A stretch of DNA of 14,369 nt from an uncultured Dialister sp. (GTDB lineage: Bacteria; Bacillota; Negativicutes; Veillonellales; Dialisteraceae). The position numbers were made by a program, and so were the translations under genes. Under the pieces are notes generated by a model. That model was not told the origin of the DNA, searched no databases, and saw only the letters and a list, made by a program, of their open reading frames with translations. The stretch is taken from assembly GCF_900541605.1 (NCBI RefSeq), contig NZ_UQKJ01000050.1, positions 1-14,369 on the forward strand, in the 5' to 3' direction. Position 1 is the first letter of the stretch. Every line of letters begins with the position of its first letter. Shown in pieces: positions 1 through 6,456 of the stretch.

Positions 1-180
1 TACGGCACGAATGACTGGCGAGAACGTCGGATGGAAAGCGCCGCAGGCCGATCAGCTTTCCTAACTGCTAATAGCTAGAAGCTAGCAGCCCCGTGCGAGT
101 GACTCTGCACACAAACACGCCAGCCACCAACCCCCACCAGCTCGACAAACTGAAATATCGCAGTCTGGACAAAATGTTCC
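1..180. other. Intergenic or repeat-like DNA at the left edge, no recognised gene
   Basis: No recognisable gene. The stretch is rich in short inverted repeats. GGAAAGC at 33-39 pairs with GCTTTCC at 55-61. Positions 64-88 form a second hairpin, CTGCT and AGCT against AGCTAGCAG with a 3-nt AAT bulge. Positions 6-16 and 95-104 carry related copies of the motif CACGAATGACT. CAGCTCGACAAAC at 138-150 recurs inverted at 14324-14336. Plus frame 1 is open from the edge to a TAG at 76-78 (25 codons), so the tail of a convergent gene is possible but unsupported. The stretch could also be an intergenic repeat family or a structured RNA. Confidence 0.4.
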
Positions 181-186
181 AAGTTA

Positions 187-216
187 AAACCGCGGATGGA
201 TGTCCATCCGCGGTTT
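187..216 (-). terminator. Rho-independent terminator after lptF
   Basis: A perfect 14-bp stem, AAACCGCGGATGGA (187-200) against TCCATCCGCGGTTT (203-216), is separated only by TG. It starts 5 nt after the stop codon of the LptF/G permease. Read on the minus strand, the stem runs into TTTTAACTT, a short U tract. On the plus strand the hairpin is followed by CTGTTTATTTATCC, also T-rich, so it could stop convergent transcription from the left as well. It marks the 3' end of the cluster. Confidence 0.9.
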
Positions 217-220
217 CTGT

Positions 221-1306
221 TTATTTATCCACTTTTCTAATCAGAATACATCCGGTAACGAAAGCGATAATATTCGGCAGCCATACCGCCAGCATGGCCG
301 GCATGACATGGCCCTTTCCCAGAGCTTCCAGGAATGTCATGATGGCATAATAGAGGAAAATGATGACTACTGAAAGGCCAAAGCCGATGGAGGAAGAAGA
401 TCTCTGCTTTTGTACCCCCAAAGGAGCCCCTACGATGGCAAACACAAAGCTGGCCATGGGCAGGGAGAAGCGGCGATGCACTTCCATCATAATGGGCGTC
501 GTATCTGCATGGGCTGCCGTATAGGCTTTCTTTGTCAGGAGAAGTTCCCGGATCGTCATCTCATCGTAATTCTTCTTTTCTTTAGGAATATCCTCCGGGG
601 ACTGGGCATAAGGAATCTCTTGCCGCTCAAAATGCATCATCCGGTCTACGCCATCCCCGGTGAGATCATAGATGACGCCATCCGTCATGACCCATACACC
701 GTTCTGCCAGATGGCTTTTGGCGCATTTTCTACCCGTGTCACTTCTTCATTCTGGAATTCCTGGACCGTGATGTTTTCCAGTTCCTTTGTTTGCGGATTA
801 TACCGCCTTGCGTAGAGGAGATGAAGGATTTTCCCGTTCTGTACATCCCGCACCACCACGTGGTCCGTCACGCCGGGATTGAAGTTCTTCTTGATTTCTG
901 TATTCAGCACATATTCATATTCCCGGTTTGTCCAGGGGACTACGTATTCATTGAACGCCACAGCGCAGAGGCTGATGAGGAGGGACAGTATAAACACCGG
1001 TGTCGCCAGCCGCAGGAAGCTCTGGCCCGATGAACGCATGACAATGAGTTCGCTGGAGCCGGAAAGCCTTGAAAAACACATGAGCGCTCCCAAAAGAACT
1101 GCCATGGGAAATGTATATACCACGATACGAGGCAGTGCCAGCACGAATATTTTCAGGGCTGACACTGGCGAAGCACCGTACTTAGTCACATAGCTCGCAA
1201 TTTTAAGTAGTGTGTCGGCACCAAGAAATATGGCCGTGAAAGCAGCAACGCCGAATAAGAAAGGGCCCAGGAATTCTTTTAACGTGTATTTATCAAGAAG
1301 TCTCAT
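221..1306 (-). CDS. lptF: LptF/LptG family LPS export permease
   Basis: Inner-membrane permease of the LPS transporter (YjgP/YjgQ family, 361 aa, typical length). With LptB it extracts LPS from the outer leaflet of the inner membrane and passes it to LptC. Three hydrophobic segments lie in the first third (about residues 13-40, 50-77 and 95-123), then a periplasmic domain of about 140 residues, then three more segments near the C-terminus (about 280-300, 305-330 and 335-357). This is the LptF/LptG layout. The ATG has AGAGG 7 nt upstream. The gene follows lptB by 31 nt and is the last in the cluster. I cannot tell LptF from LptG by eye. Only one such gene is present, while the E. coli transporter is an LptF-LptG heterodimer, so this one may act as a homodimer or have a partner elsewhere. 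Confidence 0.93.
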   Translation of the reverse strand: MRLLDKYTLKEFLGPFLFGVAAFTAIFLGADTLLKIASYVTKYGASPVSALKIFVLALPRIVVYTFPMAVLLGALMCFSRLSGSSELIVMRSSGQSFLRLATPVFILSLLISLCAVAFNEYVVPWTNREYEYVLNTEIKKNFNPGVTDHVVVRDVQNGKILHLLYARRYNPQTKELENITVQEFQNEEVTRVENAPKAIWQNGVWVMTDGVIYDLTGDGVDRMMHFERQEIPYAQSPEDIPKEKKNYDEMTIRELLLTKKAYTAAHADTTPIMMEVHRRFSLPMASFVFAIVGAPLGVQKQRSSSSIGFGLSVVIIFLYYAIMTFLEALGKGHVMPAMLAVWLPNIIAFVTGCILIRKVDK

Positions 1307-1337
1307 AAGAATTCCTCTCTCCCTGTTTTGACAAGAT

Positions 1338-2060
1338 TCATAAACTGAAATTTTCTCCTAAATAGAACTTCTTAGCCACCGGATTCACGGCAATTTCATT
1401 GGCCCTGCCGGATAGAAGAATTTTTCCCTCTGAAAGAATATAGGCCTTATCTACAATACGAAGAGTCTCTCTTACATTGTGATCCGTAATCAGAATACCG
1501 ATGCCCCTGGTTTTCAGGTGGAGGACCACGCTCTGGATATCTTCCACCGCCAATGGATCTACGCCGGCAAAAGGTTCGTCCAGGAGGATAAACGAAGGAT
1601 CCAATGTCAGGGACCGGGCAATTTCCACCCGCCGCCGCTCGCCGCCGGAAAGGGCATCCCCCCTGGTATCCCGCACATGGGTGATATGAAATTCTTCCAG
1701 AAGAGCCTCCGCCTTCTGTCTTCTTGCTTCAGAAGACAGATCCTTCCGTGTTTCCAGAAGGGACATCAGGTTTTCCCATACCGTCATTTTTCGGAAAACG
1801 GAAGCTTCCTGGGGAAGGTACCCGATGCCGAACTGGTGCCGTTTATAAATGGGCATCCCCACGAGAGACGTACCATCTACTGTCACATCCCCTTCATCGG
1901 GCTGGATAATACCTACGATCATGTAGAAGGTCGTGGTCTTCCCGGCCCCATTTGGGCCAAGGAGACCCACAATGGTTCCCTGCTCCACTTCCACATTCAC
2001 ATGGTCCACTACGGTTCTTGCACCGTAGCGTTTGATGAGATTATGCGTTTCTATCTTCAT
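1338..2060 (-). CDS. lptB: LPS export ABC transporter ATPase LptB
   Basis: Cytoplasmic ATPase that drives LPS extraction by the LptB2FG complex. At 240 aa it has the usual LptB size. It shows a complete ABC nucleotide-binding domain: Walker A GPNGAGKTT at 35-43, Q-loop glutamine near 84, signature LSGGERRR at 137-144, Walker B FILLDEP at 157-163 and switch histidine in ITDHN near 194. The C-terminal KFYLGENFSL matches the YLGE-F-L ending typical of LptB and separates it from amino-acid-transport ATPases. The ATG overlaps the lptA stop by 4 nt (ATGA), so translation is probably coupled. The position between lptA and the permease gene supports the assignment. Confidence 0.97.
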   Translation of the reverse strand: MKIETHNLIKRYGARTVVDHVNVEVEQGTIVGLLGPNGAGKTTTFYMIVGIIQPDEGDVTVDGTSLVGMPIYKRHQFGIGYLPQEASVFRKMTVWENLMSLLETRKDLSSEARRQKAEALLEEFHITHVRDTRGDALSGGERRRVEIARSLTLDPSFILLDEPFAGVDPLAVEDIQSVVLHLKTRGIGILITDHNVRETLRIVDKAYILSEGKILLSGRANEIAVNPVAKKFYLGENFSL

Positions 2061-2905
2061 TTGCTGTCCTTGATTTCTAACGGGCTGCCCGCTTCTTCCA
2101 GCCGTCCTGCTATGGGAGTTGCTGCTGTTACCGGTCCCTGGGGAGCCTGGCTCCCGGATCCGGAAGAAGAACTGCCATTGTCAGTACCGGTGCTTCCGGT
2201 ATTCGTAATCACGATGGTGCTTCGTCCGGTGGTTTCCACGACTTTATCTTCATCCCGAAGTACCAGTTCCGGACCGTTAAAGGAGTTGCCGTTCTGGGTT
2301 ACCCAGGCATTTCCGGTGAGCACCAGTTTCCCATCGGTACCATTAGCTCCGGTCCTCGTATAGACGGCCTGATCACCATAGCCTACGGCATTATGAAGGC
2401 TGCTGGAAAGATTTACACCACCGGTAGCTACCACTTTGACCTGTTTCATATTGCCTTCGATATGAGGTGCCTGCAGAATACCATCCGGCGATTCCAGATA
2501 TCCATTCCCCTCAATCTTACCGAATCCGGTATCCGGATTGTACATGACGTCATCGCCCTTCAGTGTCCGCTTTTCAAGACCATCATGAAAATTGACACTG
2601 CCTATACCTCGAGCAGTCTTATCCTGGTAAAGATACATTTTATCCGCATAGAGGGTGGTCTGGTCTTTTACATAGTTTACGCCGCCTTCCAGAAAAGCGC
2701 TCCGGTCTTCGAAATGGTATTCTCCATTGGATCCGGTAATCGTGGCCCCCTGATTGGCATGAATCACCACATCGCCCTTGGCGGTGACAACCTTTGTATT
2801 TCCATCATAGGTCAGTACATCCGCTGTAATGTCATCGGCCATTGCCATGCCCTGTACGCCAAGAGCGATGGCCAGGGCCGCCAGTGCTGTATAAAAAGTT
2901 TTCAC
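2057..2905 (-). CDS. lptA: LptA/OstA-family periplasmic LPS transport protein with Ser/Gly-rich tail
   Basis: Periplasmic bridge protein that hands LPS from LptC toward the outer-membrane LptD. Residues 1-23 form a signal peptide (hydrophobic core, cut expected after AMA before DD). Residues 24-235 have the repeated beta-strand pattern of OstA/LptA (ITADVLTYDG, TAKGDVVI, ADKMYLYQ, KGDDVMYN). At 282 aa it is clearly longer than E. coli LptA (185 aa). The extra length includes a low-complexity tail from about 236 to the end, rich in Gly, Ser, Thr, Pro and Ala. Translation starts at GTG, with AGGAGG 7 nt upstream. It overlaps lptC by 4 nt and lptB by 4 nt. The family call is firm; the role of the tail is unknown. 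Confidence 0.93.
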   Translation of the reverse strand: MKTFYTALAALAIALGVQGMAMADDITADVLTYDGNTKVVTAKGDVVIHANQGATITGSNGEYHFEDRSAFLEGGVNYVKDQTTLYADKMYLYQDKTARGIGSVNFHDGLEKRTLKGDDVMYNPDTGFGKIEGNGYLESPDGILQAPHIEGNMKQVKVVATGGVNLSSSLHNAVGYGDQAVYTRTGANGTDGKLVLTGNAWVTQNGNSFNGPELVLRDEDKVVETTGRSTIVITNTGSTGTDNGSSSSGSGSQAPQGPVTAATPIAGRLEEAGSPLEIKDSK

Positions 2906-3447
2906 TGTGCATCCTCCTTGTCTGTCAGCTTCGCATGACCTTTAGCCGTAATTTTCTTCAATACCCGGTCTGCATCAAATGTATCCGCTGTCAAAACTTT
3001 GCCATCTTTTTTCACCACAAATGCTTTATCTGTGGAGAGGATTTCCTTATTACCATCATAAGTCAGGTTTTCTGCATAGAGTTCTTCCCCATCTTTGGAA
3101 TTGCCCTGTACATTCCCTTCAATATAAACCGTTTTAGTCTTCCGGTCAATGCGGCCTTTATCGGCAGTCAGGTGGAGGTCATCCCCATCTTTCATGAAAT
3201 CCCCCTCTACCCCTTCCATATCTACATGGTTCTGGTCTTTACTGATGGTTACATGTTTTGCCTTAAACCGCCATGTAATCTTTCCGTCTTTGGTTTCTTT
3301 CATATCAATATTATTGAATTCCATGGAAGACGAGGAAGAAGAGGCAGCATTCATATTTCTGCTGTCATCTTTAAAGAGGAAATAAAGACCAATGCCGATT
3401 GCCAGAATCAGCAGGACAGCCAGAATCAGGTTCCGATTCTTTTTCAT
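2902..3447 (-). CDS. lptC: LPS export protein LptC
   Basis: Bitopic inner-membrane protein that receives LPS from the LptB2FG complex and passes it to LptA. The 181-aa product is close to the usual LptC length (about 190). A lysine-bearing N-terminus is followed by one membrane segment at about 8-25, then a linker with six consecutive serines near 36-41, then a beta-rich periplasmic domain (DGKITWRFKAKHV, DLHLTADKGRID, YIEGNVQGNSKDGEEL). The ATG has AAGGAGG 6 nt upstream. The start overlaps the acyltransferase stop by 4 nt, and the stop overlaps the lptA GTG start. LptC sequences diverge strongly, so the call rests on topology, beta-domain pattern and position between lpxL and lptA. Confidence 0.92.
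   Translation of the reverse strand: MKKNRNLILAVLLILAIGIGLYFLFKDDSRNMNAASSSSSSMEFNNIDMKETKDGKITWRFKAKHVTISKDQNHVDMEGVEGDFMKDGDDLHLTADKGRIDRKTKTVYIEGNVQGNSKDGEELYAENLTYDGNKEILSTDKAFVVKKDGKVLTADTFDADRVLKKITAKGHAKLTDKEDAQ
2913..2918 (-). promoter_or_regulatory. Shine-Dalgarno site deciding the GTG start of lptA
   Basis: On the minus strand a full AGGAGG lies 7 nt before the GTG at 2905-2903. A nearer ATG, inside the same stretch, is out of frame. This places the start at GTG, just before the signal peptide. Confidence 0.8.
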
Positions 3448-4430
3448 TCCTTTCCTCCTTTGGTTTCATTCCAGTTTTCATCCATCCCCGATGCAAATCG
3501 CTTTTTCTCTTCCGGGCTCAGCTCGTTATACATTTTAATCTTTCCCGGTCTTGTCCAGAACAGGTGCTGGAACCAGAGCCAGTCTGCCGGATGAGCTTTG
3601 ATGAAGTCTTCCATAATCGAGGCCATCTTTTGGGAATTCTGCAGAAGATCCCGGTCCTTGTTTCCCGTATCTTCATAGTAGAAGTGTTTTCCCACACATA
3701 TGGTATGCCCCCGGCCTCCAGGATTCCTGACAATAAAGATGGGAACAACAGGTGCTTTGAATTTTTTCGCAAATACCGCAGGCCCCTGGGGGAAGGAAAA
3801 TACACGGTTCATGAAGAGCACAGGCACACCCACCTTATTTCCATCCTTATCTGAAAGAAACCCGAGAATGTGGTTCTTTTTCATGGAACGGGCTGCTGCG
3901 ATCATTTCATAGCCACCGGTGCCGGTGAGGTAAATATGCTGTCCCGCCATGGCTCGATAGGAATTAATCATCTTCATGAGCACATCGTCTGACTGCTTCT
4001 TACCGATAGCCGAAGTATCATAGCCGTGCAGGGCGAGGCCTGCCCCCAGCCATTCCCAGTTGCCCATGTGAGCTGTAAGGCCGACAATTCCTTTTCCTTC
4101 CGCATAAGCAGCTTCGAGATACTCCGGATGGTCTATTTTCACATAGTCATCAATATGGGATTTTTCCCGGCATAACCTTGGCATATAAAGCATTTCCATG
4201 GCGGACATGCCTATATTCCGGTATACCTTCTGCAGCAGGTCCTCCGCTTCCGGGCGGGAGACGGAAAGTCCTATCATTATCTGTCGGATCCCACGGTTTT
4301 TCTGTTTGGCTATGCGGTTCATGATGAGGGGACCCAAAGTCCGCCCTATGGACAGGATATGGTCGTAGGACATGGAGCAGAGCAGGCTGCTGATGCCTTT
4401 CAATATCCCGTAACGTACCTTGAATAACAT
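3444..4430 (-). CDS. lpxL: LpxL/HtrB-type lipid A late acyltransferase
   Basis: Inner-membrane enzyme that transfers a secondary acyl chain to Kdo2-lipid IVA (lysophospholipid acyltransferase superfamily). The catalytic HX4E motif is HMGNWE at residues 121-126. LSDKDGNKVGVPVLF, PVVPIFIVRN and DWLWFQHLFWTRPG follow, as in LpxL. The reading frame extends 38 codons upstream to a TTG, but that part (with a Cys-, Arg- and His-rich translation) looks non-coding and lacks a ribosome binding site. I chose the ATG at 4430, which gives MLFKVRYGILKG and 328 aa; its own Shine-Dalgarno is weak (GGAAAG, 11 nt away). It overlaps lptC by 4 nt. The acyl length and position (LpxL or LpxM type) cannot be read from sequence. 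It is the only acyltransferase of this kind here. Confidence 0.93.
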   Translation of the reverse strand: MLFKVRYGILKGISSLLCSMSYDHILSIGRTLGPLIMNRIAKQKNRGIRQIMIGLSVSRPEAEDLLQKVYRNIGMSAMEMLYMPRLCREKSHIDDYVKIDHPEYLEAAYAEGKGIVGLTAHMGNWEWLGAGLALHGYDTSAIGKKQSDDVLMKMINSYRAMAGQHIYLTGTGGYEMIAAARSMKKNHILGFLSDKDGNKVGVPVLFMNRVFSFPQGPAVFAKKFKAPVVPIFIVRNPGGRGHTICVGKHFYYEDTGNKDRDLLQNSQKMASIMEDFIKAHPADWLWFQHLFWTRPGKIKMYNELSPEEKKRFASGMDENWNETKGGKE

Positions 4431-4445
4431 GGCTTTTTCTTCTTT

Positions 4446-4485
4446 CCGGTTTGGATAATATACTGCAACCGGCTTTCTTCGGTAA
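4446..4485 (-). promoter_or_regulatory. Candidate promoter with overlapping palindrome upstream of lpxL
   Basis: On the minus strand a TATATT box (4457-4462) lies 17 nt after TTACCG (4480-4485), a weak -35. It would start transcription about 25 nt before the lpxL ATG. The -10 sits inside an inverted repeat, CCGGTT (4446-4451) against AACCGG (4467-4472), which could be an operator. The -35 matches only 3 of 6 consensus bases, so this is a candidate only. Confidence 0.35.
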
Positions 4486-4697
4486 TCCCGTTGAAAGCAC
4501 GAATCATTGGCAGAAGACTTACAGAAGTGCTGGTGAATCTGCAAAGTCAGATTTTATAAGGGATCTGATACAAAACCGGGTCATACTCTTCGTTACACAG
4601 TTCACTATGAACGCCAGACTATTCCTTGTTGCCATAAATCCAATAATAAATCTGCCGGCGACTTACCCAGCGCTTCCTTATCTTTCGAATGCAGTGG

Positions 4698-4723
4698 CTC
4701 TTTCCTGTTTCCAGAAGAAAGAG
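4698..4723 (-). other. GAAA-loop hairpin downstream of kdsC
   Basis: On the minus strand CTCTTTC pairs with GAAAGAG (7 bp). After a TT bulge, an inner CTG-CAG stem closes a GAAA tetraloop, a stable RNA loop. No U tract follows on the gene strand, so it is unlikely to be a strong terminator in that direction. It could protect the 3' end of a processed kds transcript or be an attenuator element. Confidence 0.5.
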
Positions 4724-4769
4724 GACTGTTTTTGTAAAACGGTAAAGAGCGATTTCCCCGAAAACGTCC

Positions 4770-5306
4770 TTACTGCACCACTTTTTTCAGGTTTTTCCCC
4801 TTATAGGAATTCACCGCCTCTTTCCATCGATGCTGGGATTTCATAATTGTCTCGATAAACTCCCGGGCTGCTCCTTTCCCGCCGGGAAGGGAAGACACAA
4901 AATCCGATGCTTTTCTGGCTTCCGATACACCATCAGCGGGACTTCCGGAAAAGCCTACCTTCTTCATCAGAGGCAGATCGTTGAGGTCGTCTCCCATATA
5001 GGCAGCTTCCTTCCACGAAAGGCCGTGGTCTTTCAGGATTTTCTCCATGGCTTCCACCTTATTGGAAACACCCATAAGGATAAAATCCACCTGAAGCTCT
5101 TTGCCCCTGTTCTCTACAAGCTTCGACTTCCTTCCGGTAATGAAGCCGGTCACATACCCCATGCGGTGAGCCAGGGAAATACCAAGCCCATCTCTGGCAT
5201 GAAACAGCTTCACCGGTTCTCCATCAAATCCGATGACAAGGGTGCCATCGGTCAGAGTGCCGTCCACATCAAAGGCAATCAGCTTTACTGTGCCTGCATT
5301 TCCCAT
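4770..5306 (-). CDS. kdsC: 3-deoxy-D-manno-octulosonate 8-phosphate phosphatase KdsC
   Basis: Removes phosphate from Kdo-8-phosphate to give Kdo, the third step of CMP-Kdo synthesis in the cytoplasm. This is a capless HAD-family phosphatase of 178 aa, the usual KdsC size. Motif I is FDVDGTLTDG, with nucleophile Asp13 and acid/base Asp15. Motif II is the Thr in ITGRKS near 58. The motif III lysine is near 83, and motif IV is GDDLND at 105-110. GGKGAARE near 142-149 matches the C-terminal segment that shapes the active site of the KdsC tetramer. The ATG overlaps the kdsD stop by 1 nt (TGATG), so translation is coupled. The close relative, the neuraminic acid 9-phosphatase type, is less likely given the kds neighbours. 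Confidence 0.95.
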   Translation of the reverse strand: MGNAGTVKLIAFDVDGTLTDGTLVIGFDGEPVKLFHARDGLGISLAHRMGYVTGFITGRKSKLVENRGKELQVDFILMGVSNKVEAMEKILKDHGLSWKEAAYMGDDLNDLPLMKKVGFSGSPADGVSEARKASDFVSSLPGGKGAAREFIETIMKSQHRWKEAVNSYKGKNLKKVVQ

Positions 5307-6277
5307 CAGACAACCCCCTGTCGTAAAAGATCGGTAATATGAATCATCCCTATAGCCTTTCCGGACTGGTCAGTCACAGGGAGGACCGTAATGGGATGGG
5401 GCTTATGCTGCTCCATGATGTGGAGTCCTTCAGCTGCCAGCTTTTCCTTATGAATCACCTGGGGATGGAGCGTCATGACTTCCTTCACCGGGCGGGACAG
5501 AAAATTCATCCCCCTTTCCAGGCCCCGGCGGACATCCCCGTCCGTCATCAGGCCTTTCAGTATTCCCTGGCCATCCACCACGGAAACGGCGCCAAGCCCT
5601 TTATCGGTCATAACGAAAAGGGCATCTTTCACCGTGGAAGTTTCCGGAATCACCGGATTATCCTCTCCTTTATGCATGACCATTTCTACCGTCAGGAGAA
5701 GCCTCTTTCCCAAAGAACCGCCAGGATGGAATACAGCGAAATTATCGGCTGTGAAATGGTGGCGTTCCATAAGGCATACCGCCAACGCGTCTCCCAGGGC
5801 CAGGGCCGCAGTGGTGGAACTGGTTGGTGCCAGTCCCAGGCTGTCCGCTTCCTTTTCAACCCCCGCATCCAGAACGGCGTCCGCATTTTTAGCCAGGGTG
5901 GATTTCGTATTTCCCACCACCGCCACCAGTTTGGCACCAATCCGTTTCAGGGATGGAAGGATATTCAGGATTTCGGCAGTTTCCCCGCTGTTTGAATAAG
6001 CCACCACCACATCATCGGCTGTCACCATGCCCAGGTCACCATGAATGCCTTCTGCAGGATGGAGAAAAAAGGCCGGAGTCCCGGTACTGGCCATGGTGGC
6101 CGCTACCTTGCGGGCAATATGGCCGGATTTTCCCATGCCCGTCAGCACAACCCTTCCCTTTGCATTTTCAATCAGTTTGACCGCTTCTTCAAACTGGCCA
6201 TCCAGTTTATCCACCAGAGATAACACAGCCGCCGCTTCATCACGCAGCACCTGTGTGGCTGTTTCAATGACTGACAT
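5306..6277 (-). CDS. kdsD: D-arabinose 5-phosphate isomerase KdsD (KpsF/GutQ family)
   Basis: Interconverts ribulose 5-phosphate and arabinose 5-phosphate, the first step toward Kdo. Domains in order: an SIS sugar-isomerase domain (about 1-190) with GMGKSGHIA at 47-55, HPAEGIHGDLG at 73-83, SNSGET at 95-100 and FHPGGSLGKR at 183-192; then two CBS modules (about 200-255 and 265-320). I took the start as the ATG at 6277, which has GGGAGG 4 nt upstream and gives 323 aa. An in-frame GTG (6301) and ATG (6289) upstream have no ribosome binding site, and the GGGAGG itself lies just inside that longer frame. The gene follows a 179-nt gap with its own -10 box and overlaps kdsC by 1 nt. KpsF and GutQ share the fold, but the context favours KdsD. 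Confidence 0.95.
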   Translation of the reverse strand: MSVIETATQVLRDEAAAVLSLVDKLDGQFEEAVKLIENAKGRVVLTGMGKSGHIARKVAATMASTGTPAFFLHPAEGIHGDLGMVTADDVVVAYSNSGETAEILNILPSLKRIGAKLVAVVGNTKSTLAKNADAVLDAGVEKEADSLGLAPTSSTTAALALGDALAVCLMERHHFTADNFAVFHPGGSLGKRLLLTVEMVMHKGEDNPVIPETSTVKDALFVMTDKGLGAVSVVDGQGILKGLMTDGDVRRGLERGMNFLSRPVKEVMTLHPQVIHKEKLAAEGLHIMEQHKPHPITVLPVTDQSGKAIGMIHITDLLRQGVV

Positions 6278-6281
6278 AGTG

Positions 6282-6287
6282 CCTCCC
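6282..6287 (-). promoter_or_regulatory. Shine-Dalgarno site deciding the kdsD start
   Basis: GGGAGG on the minus strand lies 4 nt before the ATG at 6277-6275. It supports this ATG over the two in-frame upstream codons at 6289 and 6301. The spacing is slightly short. Confidence 0.65.
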
Positions 6288-6333
6288 ATATGTAAAACCA
6301 CAACAATTCTTTTAGAATCCAGGACTATTATCT

Positions 6334-6339
6334 ATTATA
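6334..6339 (-). promoter_or_regulatory. Candidate -10 box of an internal promoter for kdsD-kdsC
   Basis: A perfect TATAAT on the minus strand lies in an AT-rich stretch about 57 nt before the kdsD start. No good -35 is seen at 15-19 nt spacing (the region reads CCCCTT). A small palindrome, ATTCT-TTT-AGAAT (6305-6317), lies in the predicted leader and might bind a regulator. The evidence is the -10 alone plus its position in a gap. Confidence 0.45.
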
Positions 6340-6371
6340 CAATAAGTAACCGCCGAAAGGGGACAGATAGG

Positions 6372-6425
6372 GAGCCCATGAATAAAGGAAATTGGAGGGA
6401 AACGCACATCCATTCATGGGTTCTC
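6372..6425 (-). other. Large hairpin in the kdsA-kdsD gap
   Basis: GAGCCCATGAAT (6372-6383) and ATTCATGGG-TT-CTC (6412-6425) form a 9-bp perfect stem, extended by 3 bp after a 2-nt bulge. The loop is 28 nt. No U tract follows on either strand, so this does not look like an intrinsic terminator. It lies 32 nt beyond the kdsA stop and upstream of the kdsD -10 box. It could be an mRNA-stabilising 3' structure, a regulatory site, or a copy of a dispersed intergenic repeat. Confidence 0.6.
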
Positions 6426-6456
6426 ACTCTCTCCCAGTTCCGTTTCCGCATATTCT

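Larger units (their letters stand above)
4431..4769. other. 339-nt gap between kdsC and lpxL, no gene seen
   Basis: The longest non-coding stretch inside the cluster, whose genes otherwise mostly overlap. It contains a hairpin at 4698-4723, a TCAGAT/ATCTGA inverted repeat (4547-4552 and 4563-4568) enclosing the AT-rich box TATAAAAT, and the candidate lpxL promoter. A 38-codon minus-strand ORF (4519-4635) has no ribosome binding site. I see no T-rich terminator facing the genes. It probably divides the cluster into two transcription units, but a small RNA or gene remnant is not excluded. Confidence 0.5.

Noticed and set aside
1..106. Possible CRISPR or tandem repeat from the two CACGAATGACT-like copies
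   Set aside because: Only two imperfect copies about 89 nt apart, and no regular repeat-spacer spacing.
91..160. Possible tmRNA or tRNA end (CCACCA-like triplets near 124-139)
   Set aside because: No T-arm GTTCGA pattern, no matching acceptor stem and no tag ORF on either strand.
93..350. 85-codon plus-strand ORF over the terminator and the end of lptF
   Set aside because: It reads through the perfect hairpin and into the antisense of lptF, with no start signal.
4431..4544. N-terminal extension of the acyltransferase to a TTG at 4544
   Set aside because: No Shine-Dalgarno before the TTG, a translation unlike the family, and it would cover the candidate promoter. The ATG at 4430 gives the normal LpxL N-terminus.
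4519..4635. 38-codon minus-strand ORF in the kdsC-lpxL gap
   Set aside because: No ribosome binding site, no recognisable sequence, and the length is expected by chance.
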